The translations under genes and the position numbers were made by a program. From Aporhodopirellula rubra (GTDB lineage: Bacteria > Planctomycetota > Planctomycetia > Pirellulales > Pirellulaceae), in the NCBI RefSeq assembly GCF_014192335.1, contig NZ_JACHXU010000002.1, positions 510,197 to 574,196 on the forward strand: a stretch of DNA of 64,000 bases, in the 5' to 3' direction. This document shows positions 20,583-28,698 of the stretch, piece by piece. Numbering within the stretch: the stretch's first letter is position 1; each line of letters begins with the position of its first letter. The notes below the pieces were generated by a model, which did no database searches, was not told the origin of the DNA, and worked only from the letters and a program-made list of their open reading frames with translations.

Positions 20583-21797
20583 TTATTGGTGTGAAATTTC
20601 GTCTTGGATCTGCTGTGCCGAAGCAGGCAACTGCTTGATCTTCGGCCGACGTCGCTTGCGAACTTTCTCGGGAACCATACTTCGCATCGATTCAAGCTTG
20701 CCGAAACACAACAACCGATCGTTGGGTTCGAGCGTTCGCTTCAACCGCGGGTTCGGGATCACCGTCGTCCCTCGGTAGAGCGTCAACACGTTGATATCCT
20801 GTTCCGGTAACCCTGACTCATCGATCGTTTTACCGACGACCTCAGACCCGTCCCGGATGTGAATCTCCGTCACGCCGTAACCACGACTGACCGTCAATCG
20901 CTGCCGAACGTCGACCTCGGGGAAGTCCACCTGAGCGATCATGTAATCGATAATCGCACCCGCGATGTCCAACTTCGTGCACGATTCAATTCCCTCGAGG
21001 CCTGGCGACGAATTGATTTCCATCACCTGCGGCCCATCATTGCCTTCGAGCATGTCGACCCCGGCCACTCGCAGGCCCATGATCTGGGCCGCACGTACCG
21101 CGGTCTCGGCATAGACCGGGTCGAGTTCGATCGACTCCGTCACGCCGCCCCGGTGCACGTTGCTGCGAAACTCAGTACCAACGGCAACCCGCCGCATCGA
21201 CGCCACCACGCGATCCCCAACGACAAACGCCCGAATATCGCGGCCCTTGCTCTCGGAAACGAATCGCTGAACCAGAACATTCTGCTTCGTGCTGTGCAAC
21301 GTCTCGATAATCGCTTCGGCGACTTTCACCGACTCGGCCAAAATCACACCAACGCCTTGGGTGCCTTCGAGCAATTTGATGATGACCGGTGCGCCGCCGA
21401 CTCGTTCGATCGCGGGCAAGATGTCTTTGCGGTCACGCACGAACGTTGTCTGCGGGATACCGATCTGATGACGACTGAGAATTTGCAAACTGCGCAGTTT
21501 GTCTCGCGAGTTGCTGATGCCAGCCGACGAACACGCGCTGAACGTATCCATCTGCTCGAACTGCCGAACAACAGCTGTTCCGAAATACGTGATCGACGCG
21601 CCGATACGCGGCAGGACGGCGTCGTAATCACCCAAATGCTTGCTACGGTAATACAAGTCCGGCTCACCCTGCTCGAGGTCGATCGCAAACTTCAGCGTAT
21701 TGAGCACCTTCGCCTCCGCACCACGATGCTGGGCCGCTTCCAACAATCGTCGCGTTGAATAGCACTTAGGGCTGCAGGACAGGATGGCTAACTTCAT
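20583..21797 (-). CDS. rimK: RimK-type ATP-grasp glutamate ligase fused to an RCK_C domain
   Basis: 404 residues. Residues about 1-300 are a RimK-type alpha-L-glutamate ligase. They have an N-terminal pre-ATP-grasp domain (PRIGASITYFGTAVVRQFE), an ATP-grasp fold with ATP-binding IIKLLEGTQGVGV, RFVSESKGRDIRAFVVG and the metal-binding VMEINSSPGLEGIE. Such enzymes add glutamates to ribosomal protein S6 or build glutamyl peptides. Residues about 310-395 match an RCK_C (TrkA-C) ligand-binding domain (TEIHIRDGSEVVGKTIDESG; LEPNDRLLCFG), which normally binds nucleotides in K+ channels. The fusion hints at allosteric control. It lies downstream of a RimB-like protease in the same orientation, 183 bases apart. 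Confidence 0.9.
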   Translation of the reverse strand: MKLAILSCSPKCYSTRRLLEAAQHRGAEAKVLNTLKFAIDLEQGEPDLYYRSKHLGDYDAVLPRIGASITYFGTAVVRQFEQMDTFSACSSAGISNSRDKLRSLQILSRHQIGIPQTTFVRDRKDILPAIERVGGAPVIIKLLEGTQGVGVILAESVKVAEAIIETLHSTKQNVLVQRFVSESKGRDIRAFVVGDRVVASMRRVAVGTEFRSNVHRGGVTESIELDPVYAETAVRAAQIMGLRVAGVDMLEGNDGPQVMEINSSPGLEGIESCTKLDIAGAIIDYMIAQVDFPEVDVRQRLTVSRGYGVTEIHIRDGSEVVGKTIDESGLPEQDINVLTLYRGTTVIPNPRLKRTLEPNDRLLCFGKLESMRSMVPEKVRKRRRPKIKQLPASAQQIQDEISHQ

Positions 21798-21980
21798 GAG
21801 TATCTTCTTTGGGATGAGACGGAGTGTGCGGCTGAATCACTACTACGGTAACGCATATTCAGCAGCCGTGTAGAATTCAAATCGCCGGGTGTATATCGAT
21901 CGACCGTATTACGGATTCGCTCGACTTAGTGGAATATTTCGACGCGACGACTGACTCTCGGTCTGCCGCGTCGTTGTCGC

Positions 21981-22472
21981 TCAACGGCGTTTTTTGCGAC
22001 GATGATGACGGCCTGCGAGAAACGATGCGGCTGGGTCGACGAGAAAATGATTTCGAATCGCTTCCCGCCCGACCAACATGCGAAAACCCATCGCGTCGCG
22101 GTTCGCGAGGGTCAAGTCGACGAACGCGCGACGCTGCAGGATCTCGAGCTGTGTTCGGATCACGATCCGCTCGGCGACCTCACCGTTGCTGCTTCGGACG
22201 TGCCGACGTTCGAGGATCGGCACGTCCGCATTAATGTGGACATCGTCTCGATTCTGGAACGGGTGGATCGAAAACCGAACTCGCTCAATATCGTCTTGCA
22301 TATACGTTTCGACGTCGAACGCATGAATCGAACTGGACCGCGCTCCGGTATCAATCTTCGCCTTGATCTGGCGAACGTTCAAATCAGGCAACCCAACCCA
22401 CTCCCGCCACCCGATGATGAACATCGGCTCGGTCTCGATGTTGGGAGGATTGTCCTTCTCGGGATCGTCCAT
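21981..22472 (-). CDS. RimB-like putative ATP-dependent zinc protease
   Basis: About 163 residues from the ATG at 22472; the frame opens at 22541. The core MFIIGWREWVGLPDL, then KIDTGARSSSIHAF, then VGREAIRNHFLVDPAAS is diagnostic for the retropepsin-like family named putative ATP-dependent zinc protease. The DTGA motif holds the catalytic aspartate. In Pseudomonas RimB, of this family, trims poly-glutamate tails that RimK adds to ribosomal protein S6. Its position upstream of the RimK-type ligase supports the same partnership here. The C-terminus is very basic (RHHRRKKRR). Confidence 0.85.
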   Translation of the reverse strand: MDDPEKDNPPNIETEPMFIIGWREWVGLPDLNVRQIKAKIDTGARSSSIHAFDVETYMQDDIERVRFSIHPFQNRDDVHINADVPILERRHVRSSNGEVAERIVIRTQLEILQRRAFVDLTLANRDAMGFRMLVGREAIRNHFLVDPAASFLAGRHHRRKKRR

Positions 22473-22550
22473 ATCGTCGAACTTAAATGAAGGAAGTGAG
22501 GTGGTGCAGTTGAACGTCCGCCCACCGATCATGAGGTGCAATCACCTCGT

Positions 22551-23972
22551 CTATGCCGTATGAATGGCTCGGTCGTCAACGTCCATCGCGGCTTCGTGAA
22601 CCGCTTCGGCGAGCGTCGGGTGAGCGTGACAGGTTCGCGCAATGTCCTCGCTACTGCAGCCGAACTCCATCGCCGAAGCCGCTTCGGCAATCATATCACC
22701 CGCCCGCACACCGATAATGTGCACGCCGAGAACGCGATCGGTTTCCGCGTGCGCCAGAATTTTGACACGGCCTTCTGTATCACCGAGCGTTCGGGCACGC
22801 CCGTTCGCACCAAAGGGACACACACCCTTATTGTACGGAATCCCCGCTTCGATGAGCTGCTCTTCGGTCTGCCCGACCATTGCGATTTCAGGATGAGTGT
22901 AAACGATCGCGGGAATCACGTCGTAGTTCATTTCGCTGGCAATTCCAGCCATCCGCTCGACGCAAACGACGCCCTCTTCCATCGCCTTGTGAGCCAACAT
23001 CGCACCGCCGATGCAATCGCCCACGGAATAGATTCCTGGGACGCTGGTCTCAAAGTTGTCTTTGACTTCGATGAACCCACGCCGATCCGTTTGCACACCC
23101 GCGGCCGCGAGCCCAAGATCGTCGGTTGCCGGTGTGCGACCGGTCGCCAACAGCACGCGATCACAATAAATCGGATCACCGTCTTTGATCTCAACCGTGC
23201 ACGGCTTCGACTGCGACGTGTCCACGCGTGCCGATTCGACCATCGTACCGGTGCGAAATTCGATGCCCTGTTTCTTTAGCGAACGGTGAGCCAAATTGCC
23301 GAGCTCTTTGTCCAAGCCAGGCAAAATGCGGTCGAATGCTTCCAAGACGATCACTTTGCTGCCCAAGCGATTCCAAACGCTACCAAGCTCCAATCCGATG
23401 TAGCCACCGCCGATCACGACCAACACTTCCGGGACCTCCGGAAACGACAACGCCGTTGTGCTGTTGCCGATCCGATCGCCGTCCTCTTCGACCGATGGCA
23501 ACCGAGCCGGCACGCTGCCGGGACAGAGCAGAATTTGATCCGCCGTAACCACTTGCGGTTGATCGTCCGCGGCACCTTCGCTGGCGGTGATCTCGATCGA
23601 CTCGGAATCTCGCAATCGCCCTCGCCCGTGATACGCCGTCACCCCCCGTTTCTTGAACAGGAGATCAATGCCGCCGGTGAGCGTGTCGACGATTTTTTTC
23701 TTGCGAGCCATCATCACGTCGAGCTTCAACTCCACGTCTCCAACGACCACCCCGTGGTCACTGAACCGATGCTTTGCTTCCTCGTAGAGATGACTCGATT
23801 CCAACAACGCTTTGCTGGGAATGCAGCCCACTCGCACGCAGGTGCCTCCGAAGCGAGGGTTATCGTCAATGCAGGCAACATCAATGCCGAGCTGAGCAGC
23901 CCGAATCGCGGCGACGTAACCTGCGGGACCGCCGCCCAAGACGACGAGTTCGTGGCGAGCCGTTTTTGTCAT
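22551..23972 (-). CDS. lpdA: Dihydrolipoyl dehydrogenase
   Basis: 473 residues from the ATG at 23972 (MTKTARHELVVLGGGPAG). This is the E3 flavoprotein of 2-oxoacid dehydrogenase and glycine-cleavage complexes, reoxidising dihydrolipoamide with NAD+. All class I disulphide reductase motifs are present: FAD-binding GGGPAG, redox disulphide GGTCVRVGCIPSK, NAD-binding GGGYIGLELG, FAD motif YSVGDCIGG, and the C-terminal catalytic pair HAHPTLAEAVHEA. No E1 or E2 genes are adjacent. The frame opens 16 codons earlier at 24020, but the family's N-terminus fits 23972. Confidence 0.96.
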   Translation of the reverse strand: MTKTARHELVVLGGGPAGYVAAIRAAQLGIDVACIDDNPRFGGTCVRVGCIPSKALLESSHLYEEAKHRFSDHGVVVGDVELKLDVMMARKKKIVDTLTGGIDLLFKKRGVTAYHGRGRLRDSESIEITASEGAADDQPQVVTADQILLCPGSVPARLPSVEEDGDRIGNSTTALSFPEVPEVLVVIGGGYIGLELGSVWNRLGSKVIVLEAFDRILPGLDKELGNLAHRSLKKQGIEFRTGTMVESARVDTSQSKPCTVEIKDGDPIYCDRVLLATGRTPATDDLGLAAAGVQTDRRGFIEVKDNFETSVPGIYSVGDCIGGAMLAHKAMEEGVVCVERMAGIASEMNYDVIPAIVYTHPEIAMVGQTEEQLIEAGIPYNKGVCPFGANGRARTLGDTEGRVKILAHAETDRVLGVHIIGVRAGDMIAEAASAMEFGCSSEDIARTCHAHPTLAEAVHEAAMDVDDRAIHTA

Positions 23973-24094
23973 GCGAGTGATTTTCAGTTTTGGAGAGCAG
24001 GGGGGTGAGTTCGCGAACATTGTCCTGGATCACCAACCCCTTGTCGACTCCACTGCAGATTGCTTCATCACCGATTCGGCCATCGGTTCCGCGT

Positions 24095-24133
24095 TCGCCC
24101 TCCCGCCAAAGACGCGATCGCCCTCCCGCCAAA
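24095..24133. repeat. 16-bp direct repeat, period 23
   Basis: The 16-mer tcgccctcccgccaaa occurs at 24095-24110 and 24118-24133, separated by gacgcga. It lies in the spacer upstream of lpdA. No function is evident. Confidence 0.6.
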
Positions 24134-24302
24134 AAATCGGAGCCTACCGCCCACCCCAATCCACACGATCGATCGCCAAAGCGGTCCACTGAAAACCGCT
24201 AACATTGATTCCGGCCAGAGAGAGACGCCAAAAGAAAGGAAGGCAGAGAAAGGGGCATCCATGGGCCTCCGCTCGATACGGTATATCCAGCGTGAAAAAC
24301 GG

Positions 24303-24336
24303 CCCCGTATCAATCACTGCCCCGTATCAATCACTG
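24303..24336. repeat. Exact 17-bp tandem duplication
   Basis: ccccgtatcaatcactg is present twice head to tail (24303-24319 and 24320-24336), followed by the first four bases of a third unit. It is probably a replication-slippage product. Confidence 0.7.
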
Positions 24337-24417
24337 CCCCGCGTAAAAAGTTGCCCACCGCCCGACGATGTCTGCAACCCAGCGGTCGAAGGCCCTCAAT
24401 CACAACGTGCTAGCGAA

Positions 24418-25143
24418 TTATTCGCTAGCGAGAGCACCGTCGAGAGCAATCGTGTCTGCAAAGTCATACGAGTGAAACACTCGTGAGATCCGCTGTGCGA
24501 GCATCCCCAAGAACAACTTTCGGAACTTCGGCTCCGTTGTTTCGCTGGTGTATTGCCCCGCGTTAACGGGATACATGAATTCGTCGATTTCCTTCCGGAA
24601 GACGACCTTTTCCTCTTCGATGTCATAGACGATGAGTTGCACTCCGGCCCGCCCGCGATACAGCGTGGCGCCGTCTCGCAGACGCATGTCCGTCAATTCG
24701 ATCGCGAGCACCCTGTCTGCTTTGATGCCCTTGCCGATATCGAGATAATCGACGCTATCCCACCCGTGTGTATCACGCCATTGCTGAACCGCGTCCTCGT
24801 GGACCAACGTCATTCCCTTGACTTCCATCGACAAAATGTCGCGTACCCGGCGGGTCAACAGGCGGGCAGCGATGTCGTCGGTGTATTGGCTCTGGTCGGT
24901 CATCGTCACGACCGCGACTTTCGCATTTTTGAGCGCATCGCACTCTGCAGGAATTTGATCCGCACCGACCGCGTGCATCAGGTTACTAACCACCCCCAAA
25001 CACCCCGTTTGCGTGACCATCCCGCACGCCACCACCAGGCCCAACCCAACAATACCGAACCATCGCCGCGATCGCGGGCGATCTGATCGAGAATCCAATG
25101 GCGAATGGTCGATGGAACGCGAGTTCAAAGGCGTCGGTTTCAT
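24418..25143 (-). CDS. Lipoprotein, unknown function
   Basis: About 241 residues from the ATG at 25143; the frame opens at 25209. A basic, Ser/Arg-rich leader and hydrophobic stretch (FGIVGLGLVVACGMV) end in the lipobox TQTGC (Cys48). The mature domain starts with a predicted beta-alpha unit (AKVAVVTMTDQSQYTDDIA) and contains GIKADRVLAIELTDM and LIVYDIEEEKVVF. This pattern resembles periplasmic peptidoglycan- or secretin-associated lipoproteins with a GNA1162-like fold, but I cannot assign a family. It is a single gene just before the tRNA-Ala locus, transcribed away from it. Confidence 0.75.
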   Translation of the reverse strand: MKPTPLNSRSIDHSPLDSRSDRPRSRRWFGIVGLGLVVACGMVTQTGCLGVVSNLMHAVGADQIPAECDALKNAKVAVVTMTDQSQYTDDIAARLLTRRVRDILSMEVKGMTLVHEDAVQQWRDTHGWDSVDYLDIGKGIKADRVLAIELTDMRLRDGATLYRGRAGVQLIVYDIEEEKVVFRKEIDEFMYPVNAGQYTSETTEPKFRKLFLGMLAQRISRVFHSYDFADTIALDGALASE

Positions 25144-25399
25144 AGGACGAGCGGCAAAATTGCGGAACACGGCATGGACGGAAGGGTGTCGATTTCTTGT
25201 GTTACGCATTTTCTGGCGATCGTTTCCACCCCAGTTCCCGGGTTGGGCCCGCCCTCAGCCCCGCTGAACACCGCGAAACGACCGCCAAAGCACCGCAGAA
25301 ATGTCCGCCCGCGGCCTTGACGCCCCCGGCCCCCTCTCGATAAACTCCCCGCCTCACCACCCAAAGTGAAGGTTTTCCGTTCACCGGAACACCACCCCC

Positions 25400-25472
25400 G
25401 GGGGATTAGCTCAGTTGGGAGAGCGCCTGCATGGCATGCAGGAGGTCATCGGTTCAAGTCCGTTATCCTCCA
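25400..25472 (+). tRNA. tRNA-Ala (GGC)
   Basis: 73 bases folding as a cloverleaf. The acceptor stem GGGGGAT pairs with ATCCTCC (one G-U), the D-arm is GCTC...GAGC, and the anticodon stem is CCTGC/GCAGG with loop ATGGCAT, giving anticodon GGC. The T-loop is TTCAAGT. The T-stem ATCGG/CCGTT has one U-U mismatch at the second pair. The discriminator is A and CCA is not encoded. The nearby AT-rich segment with defence-type genes begins right after it, as expected if this tRNA served as an integration site. Confidence 0.96.
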
Positions 25473-25478
25473 CTTTTC

Positions 25479-25512
25479 AAAGCCTTGCGATTCGTCGCAA
25501 GGCTTTCTTTTT
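25479..25512 (+). terminator. Rho-independent terminator of tRNA-Ala
   Basis: A perfect 12-bp stem aaagccttgcga (25479-25490) and tcgcaaggcttt (25495-25506), with a ttcg tetraloop, is followed by cttttt. It begins six bases after the mature tRNA end. Confidence 0.92.
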
Positions 25513-25699
25513 GCTCGGTTTACAGCGATTCTCGGTTTTTCACAAACCGTCCGTATCGCCGATGTATCCGATTTGGTGAGGAAGTGTATCCGATTTGTGA
25601 AATCTGATACTGGATTCAAGCCGTTCGTTGAATCAATTTCGTAGTTGTTTAAAAGCGATTCTGTCTGCCCCCCGAATTCCTGGGTCGGCTTATCAAAAC

Positions 25700-26332
25700 C
25701 TAAATCACCTTTGTCGGGAATGGGCATGGAACGGCATCCCATAGCGGTTGCAAACATCGTTCATATTCCTCCAACGCTTGGAATACTTTTCGGAACGGAC
25801 GATTCGTGTAGATTTCCGCCAGATTGTCAGTCTTCACAGATTGGTTTCGTGCACGGAACACCGCCATCACTTCGCCATCAACGATGTCGCGGATTTCATT
25901 GCCGCTCGTTTTCCGCAGGCTCTTCGGGGGCAACATCCTGAAAGTAGGTTGAAGTTTCAGAACTCTCCGAAGTAGCGACTCACGCCACATCCCGTAGACC
26001 TTAGTCGAAAGGTTTCCTCCCTTTGTTTGACTGATGTAGCTCAGACCTGACTTGGTCAACATGACGATCTCGTCATTCCCCTTAGTTTGCATCTTGCGAC
26101 GCGTGTGTCCAATCTCACACACTCGGCCATAGTGGTCAGGGTGTGGATGGGAAATGAAAACTCCAAGCAGGCTCGGATCGAATGTGCGAAGCCCGGCAAT
26201 GTCAGGCAATTCAATTTGCCTGTCTTCCGTTAGCGGTAAGCCGATGTCGAGAACCATTCGCTTTCCATCAGCTTCGATTTCTACACAGTTGCCACCAATC
26301 TCATGACAGCCTCTGTGGATTCGACAACGCAT
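25700..26332 (-). CDS. Metallo-beta-lactamase-like protein, truncated or chimeric
   Basis: 210 residues. The first third matches the start of a metallo-beta-lactamase-fold hydrolase: CRIHRGCHEIGGNCVEI, then VLDIGLPL, then the metal-binding VFISHPHPDHYGRV (HxHxDH). After residue about 80 the similarity stops. None of the later ligands (third His, Asp, fourth His) follows in a recognisable setting. The rest (QPTFRMLPPKSLRK, GEVMAVFRARNQ) belongs to no family I know. It may be a fusion of two gene fragments by deletion or a remnant. The full-length relatives I recall sit in defence islands. It is AT-richer than flanking core genes. Confidence 0.6.
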   Translation of the reverse strand: MRCRIHRGCHEIGGNCVEIEADGKRMVLDIGLPLTEDRQIELPDIAGLRTFDPSLLGVFISHPHPDHYGRVCEIGHTRRKMQTKGNDEIVMLTKSGLSYISQTKGGNLSTKVYGMWRESLLRRVLKLQPTFRMLPPKSLRKTSGNEIRDIVDGEVMAVFRARNQSVKTDNLAEIYTNRPFRKVFQALEEYERCLQPLWDAVPCPFPTKVI

Positions 26333-26400
26333 TCAGTTCTCCCGAACTCGGTCAGAAACTCCCGTGAGCCTAGCACCGAAGTTCTTGCATAGAGTATCTG

Positions 26401-28002
26401 TTAGCCGACGAAAATGTGCTGTCTGTGATAAGCGAGATATTTCTGTTGGCTTATTGAAAAGGAGCCGCAGTTTTCATTGAAGCACGACACACCAAGCGAG
26501 TGCAGCGTTTCAGTATCCACAAGGGTTGAAATCATCAGCGTGCCATCATCGTTGAAAGAAATATAGCCTCGGTCAAACAATCGGTCGATGTTCGGTGACA
26601 GAAACAATCCATTCGCACTGTCCAGTCGCTCGACGTTATTGCAAGCTGCCCACGGTTTGATGTGACTGGCAATCAGAAACCGGGCATCATCAACGCCAGA
26701 AATTCGACAAGCACTCTCAAGCTGCTGGATGTTTTGGCGAAACTTTCCCTGTCCGATTCTCGACTTGACCAGTTGCTCTTTCTCAGTTTGCGTCACCGTC
26801 GTTGAATTGCTGATGGCGGCTTCGATTTGATCCTCGATGTCGCGGAGCATCTTTTCCTGCTGCTCTCGATCCGCTATTTCGATGATCCCTTGATTGATTT
26901 GATATAGTAACCAATCCATTTCGAGAAAGTCATCTGCACCAAGTTCGGACTTGAGGTTTTTCGCGGCTGATTGGAATTCCGCGAAACCTTTATAGCTGAC
27001 GTGAAGTTTCTTGAATGCTCCCTCCGTCTGCTTGTTCATGATCGCTATCGCTTCTGGATGCAGAAGGATGACGAGGCCGGTAGCGGTGGGGAAGCCGAAT
27101 CCGGGAACGGACGCAATCTGCGTGGCCTTATCAAATGGTGATAGTGTTGAAGCGTTCAGAATTCTGAGAGCGTTTCGTACATGATTCAGCTTCTCTTCAT
27201 CAGTTGCAGTTTGAAGCGGGGAACCGTAAATCGTCGATCCAGGTCGCCAAACATAATTCCCATGCAACTCCAATGTGCCTGCATCCAGTGCGGCGGCAAC
27301 CTGTTCTGCGAAATCTTTATCAAGGAGGCCGGAGTCAAATAGCTTGCCTCGAATGTCTTCGCCGCCAAGAAGCGTTTCCGATTCCAATACCCAGACTTCA
27401 CGATTAAATTCATCGAGAGTTACGTCGTTCCAGTCAGCCAGAACCTCTCGAAGTTGAGCAGCACGCTCACGTCGGAGTCTAACTCGTAATTGTTCAATCG
27501 GAGACTTGTGAAACAAAGAAAACGCTTCGGCAAGTGAAACGCCATGCGTTGCAGTCCGTGGACAGATTGCCTCTAGCGAATCGGCCTCACTCTTTGTCAG
27601 TGGAAAATTCGTTCCTCGCGTTTGTTTTAAAATCTTGGCGGAAGATAATTCAGGATTGTTTTGAAGCGTTGCTCGCGAAACGGGATGATCGAAAACGGTG
27701 TCGATTTCAATGGCAGCACGAAGCCTGTCTTCCTCTTCATTCAGTTCGACGACGAAGGGCAGTTCTTCGGGTGCCCCTCCCATAATTTGCGGATCGGTGA
27801 TTACCGTTCCGTGAGCGACAAGTCCTCCGTCAGTGCCGGTAAGCCACAGGTAAACATCGTCACCGGCTCGAATATCGTTTTTGAACTGGTTAATCTCCCA
27901 GCGAAATATGCGAAGATGATTCAGAGCGTTCGTTAGATCGAAATACGCTGGAACCGCCTGGAAAATCCAAGCACGTTTTTCGGATTGTTGGGCACTGGTC
28001 AT
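26401..28002 (-). CDS. EVE domain-HNH endonuclease (probable modification-dependent restriction)
   Basis: 533 residues. Residues about 10-150 form an EVE/PUA-like domain (WIFQAVPAYFDL, WEINQFKNDIRAGDDVYLWLTG, GGLVAHGTV). This fold in McrB-type and other type IV enzymes reads modified bases in flipped-out DNA. Residues about 430-490 are an HNH_2-type nuclease: SACRISGVDDARFLIASHIK, then LDSANGLFLSPNIDRLFDRG, then ISFNDDGTL. The first His after AS and the Asn of NGL are the probable catalytic and metal residues. The middle (about 160-420) is helical and unassigned; FGFPTATGLVILLHPEA is its clearest conserved-looking block. The architecture suggests cutting of phage DNA carrying base modifications. 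It sits 71 bases downstream of a second EVE-like gene. Confidence 0.88.
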   Translation of the reverse strand: MTSAQQSEKRAWIFQAVPAYFDLTNALNHLRIFRWEINQFKNDIRAGDDVYLWLTGTDGGLVAHGTVITDPQIMGGAPEELPFVVELNEEEDRLRAAIEIDTVFDHPVSRATLQNNPELSSAKILKQTRGTNFPLTKSEADSLEAICPRTATHGVSLAEAFSLFHKSPIEQLRVRLRRERAAQLREVLADWNDVTLDEFNREVWVLESETLLGGEDIRGKLFDSGLLDKDFAEQVAAALDAGTLELHGNYVWRPGSTIYGSPLQTATDEEKLNHVRNALRILNASTLSPFDKATQIASVPGFGFPTATGLVILLHPEAIAIMNKQTEGAFKKLHVSYKGFAEFQSAAKNLKSELGADDFLEMDWLLYQINQGIIEIADREQQEKMLRDIEDQIEAAISNSTTVTQTEKEQLVKSRIGQGKFRQNIQQLESACRISGVDDARFLIASHIKPWAACNNVERLDSANGLFLSPNIDRLFDRGYISFNDDGTLMISTLVDTETLHSLGVSCFNENCGSFSISQQKYLAYHRQHIFVG

Positions 28003-28073
28003 ACTGACTTGTCATTCTGTTCAATACGGTAGTTTTTAAACGTAAGCAAAGGCTGGTTTTCGCTGGTTGCTTC

Positions 28074-28589
28074 TCACTTGTAGATTTCTTTACGCTTCTT
28101 TCGCCACTTCTCGATCAGCTCGAATGCTTGATTCCTCTCATTGATCTGACCGATTGTGCCTTGTCCGCTGAGGTTCCAGTCCGGCCACTCCTTGCGGCTG
28201 AAGACATCGGCGAAAAATGTAAGCGACTTAACAAATCGGAAATGACGGAACACGATTCCTTCACGACCTTTTGCCAGTCTGTCGTAAATGTAATCGCTTG
28301 CTACGACGCACAATGCGAGCGGGGCACTGTGCGGAGCGATCAGCACGTAATCGCCAATGTTTATTTCGTGAGCAAATTTCAGATAGTTCGTATGGTTGCT
28401 CTTTGCCAGAACTTTTTCCGCCTTCTCGCGTTCGTCAATCATGTTGCAGTCGAGGCCCCGGTCATCAAGACCAATGCAATTCTGACTGAGCATTCGGCAA
28501 GCAAATTGAGTCGAAGCCTCGCTATTAACGCCCGGATGGAGTTGCATCTTCCAGTATTTCGCGGCATCGGTTGGTGTTGTTTCAATCAT
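28074..28589 (-). CDS. EVE/PUA-like DNA-recognition protein
   Basis: 171 residues from the ATG at 28589, which is preceded by GAGAGG at a suitable distance; a TTG at 28616 is also in frame. The pattern AKYWKMQLHPG, CIGLDD, EINIGDYVLIAPHSAPLALCVVAS, YIYD follows the EVE-like domain found at the N-terminus of several Mrr and McrB-type restriction proteins. There the GDxV strand shapes the base-binding pocket. No nuclease domain is attached, so it may be a stand-alone reader. It lies between the EVE-HNH nuclease and the coiled-coil protein, all in one orientation. Confidence 0.7.
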   Translation of the reverse strand: MIETTPTDAAKYWKMQLHPGVNSEASTQFACRMLSQNCIGLDDRGLDCNMIDEREKAEKVLAKSNHTNYLKFAHEINIGDYVLIAPHSAPLALCVVASDYIYDRLAKGREGIVFRHFRFVKSLTFFADVFSRKEWPDWNLSGQGTIGQINERNQAFELIEKWRKKRKEIYK

Positions 28590-28698
28590 TACTCGGACCT
28601 CTCGTTCCTGTATCAAGGATGCGATCGCGATGAATCAGATTTGCAGAAGTCGATTAGCCGTTTATTCATGGCTAGTCCACGATCTATTCACTGCCATG

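Larger units (their letters stand above)
23973..24417. other. Intergenic region with two short duplications
   Basis: About 445 bases between lpdA and a lipoprotein gene. It holds the two repeat pairs listed separately and no open frame that resembles a protein. Several frames cross it but have shadow-like Arg/Pro/Ser composition. The lpdA promoter should lie here. Confidence 0.5.

Noticed and set aside
20859..21758. 299-codon plus-strand frame
   Set aside because: Shadow of the RimK-type ligase gene on the other strand.
25446..25757. Minus-strand frame of 103 codons overlapping tRNA-Ala
   Set aside because: It runs antisense through the tRNA and its terminator; the ending WRITDLNR is the usual translation of tRNA antisense sequence.
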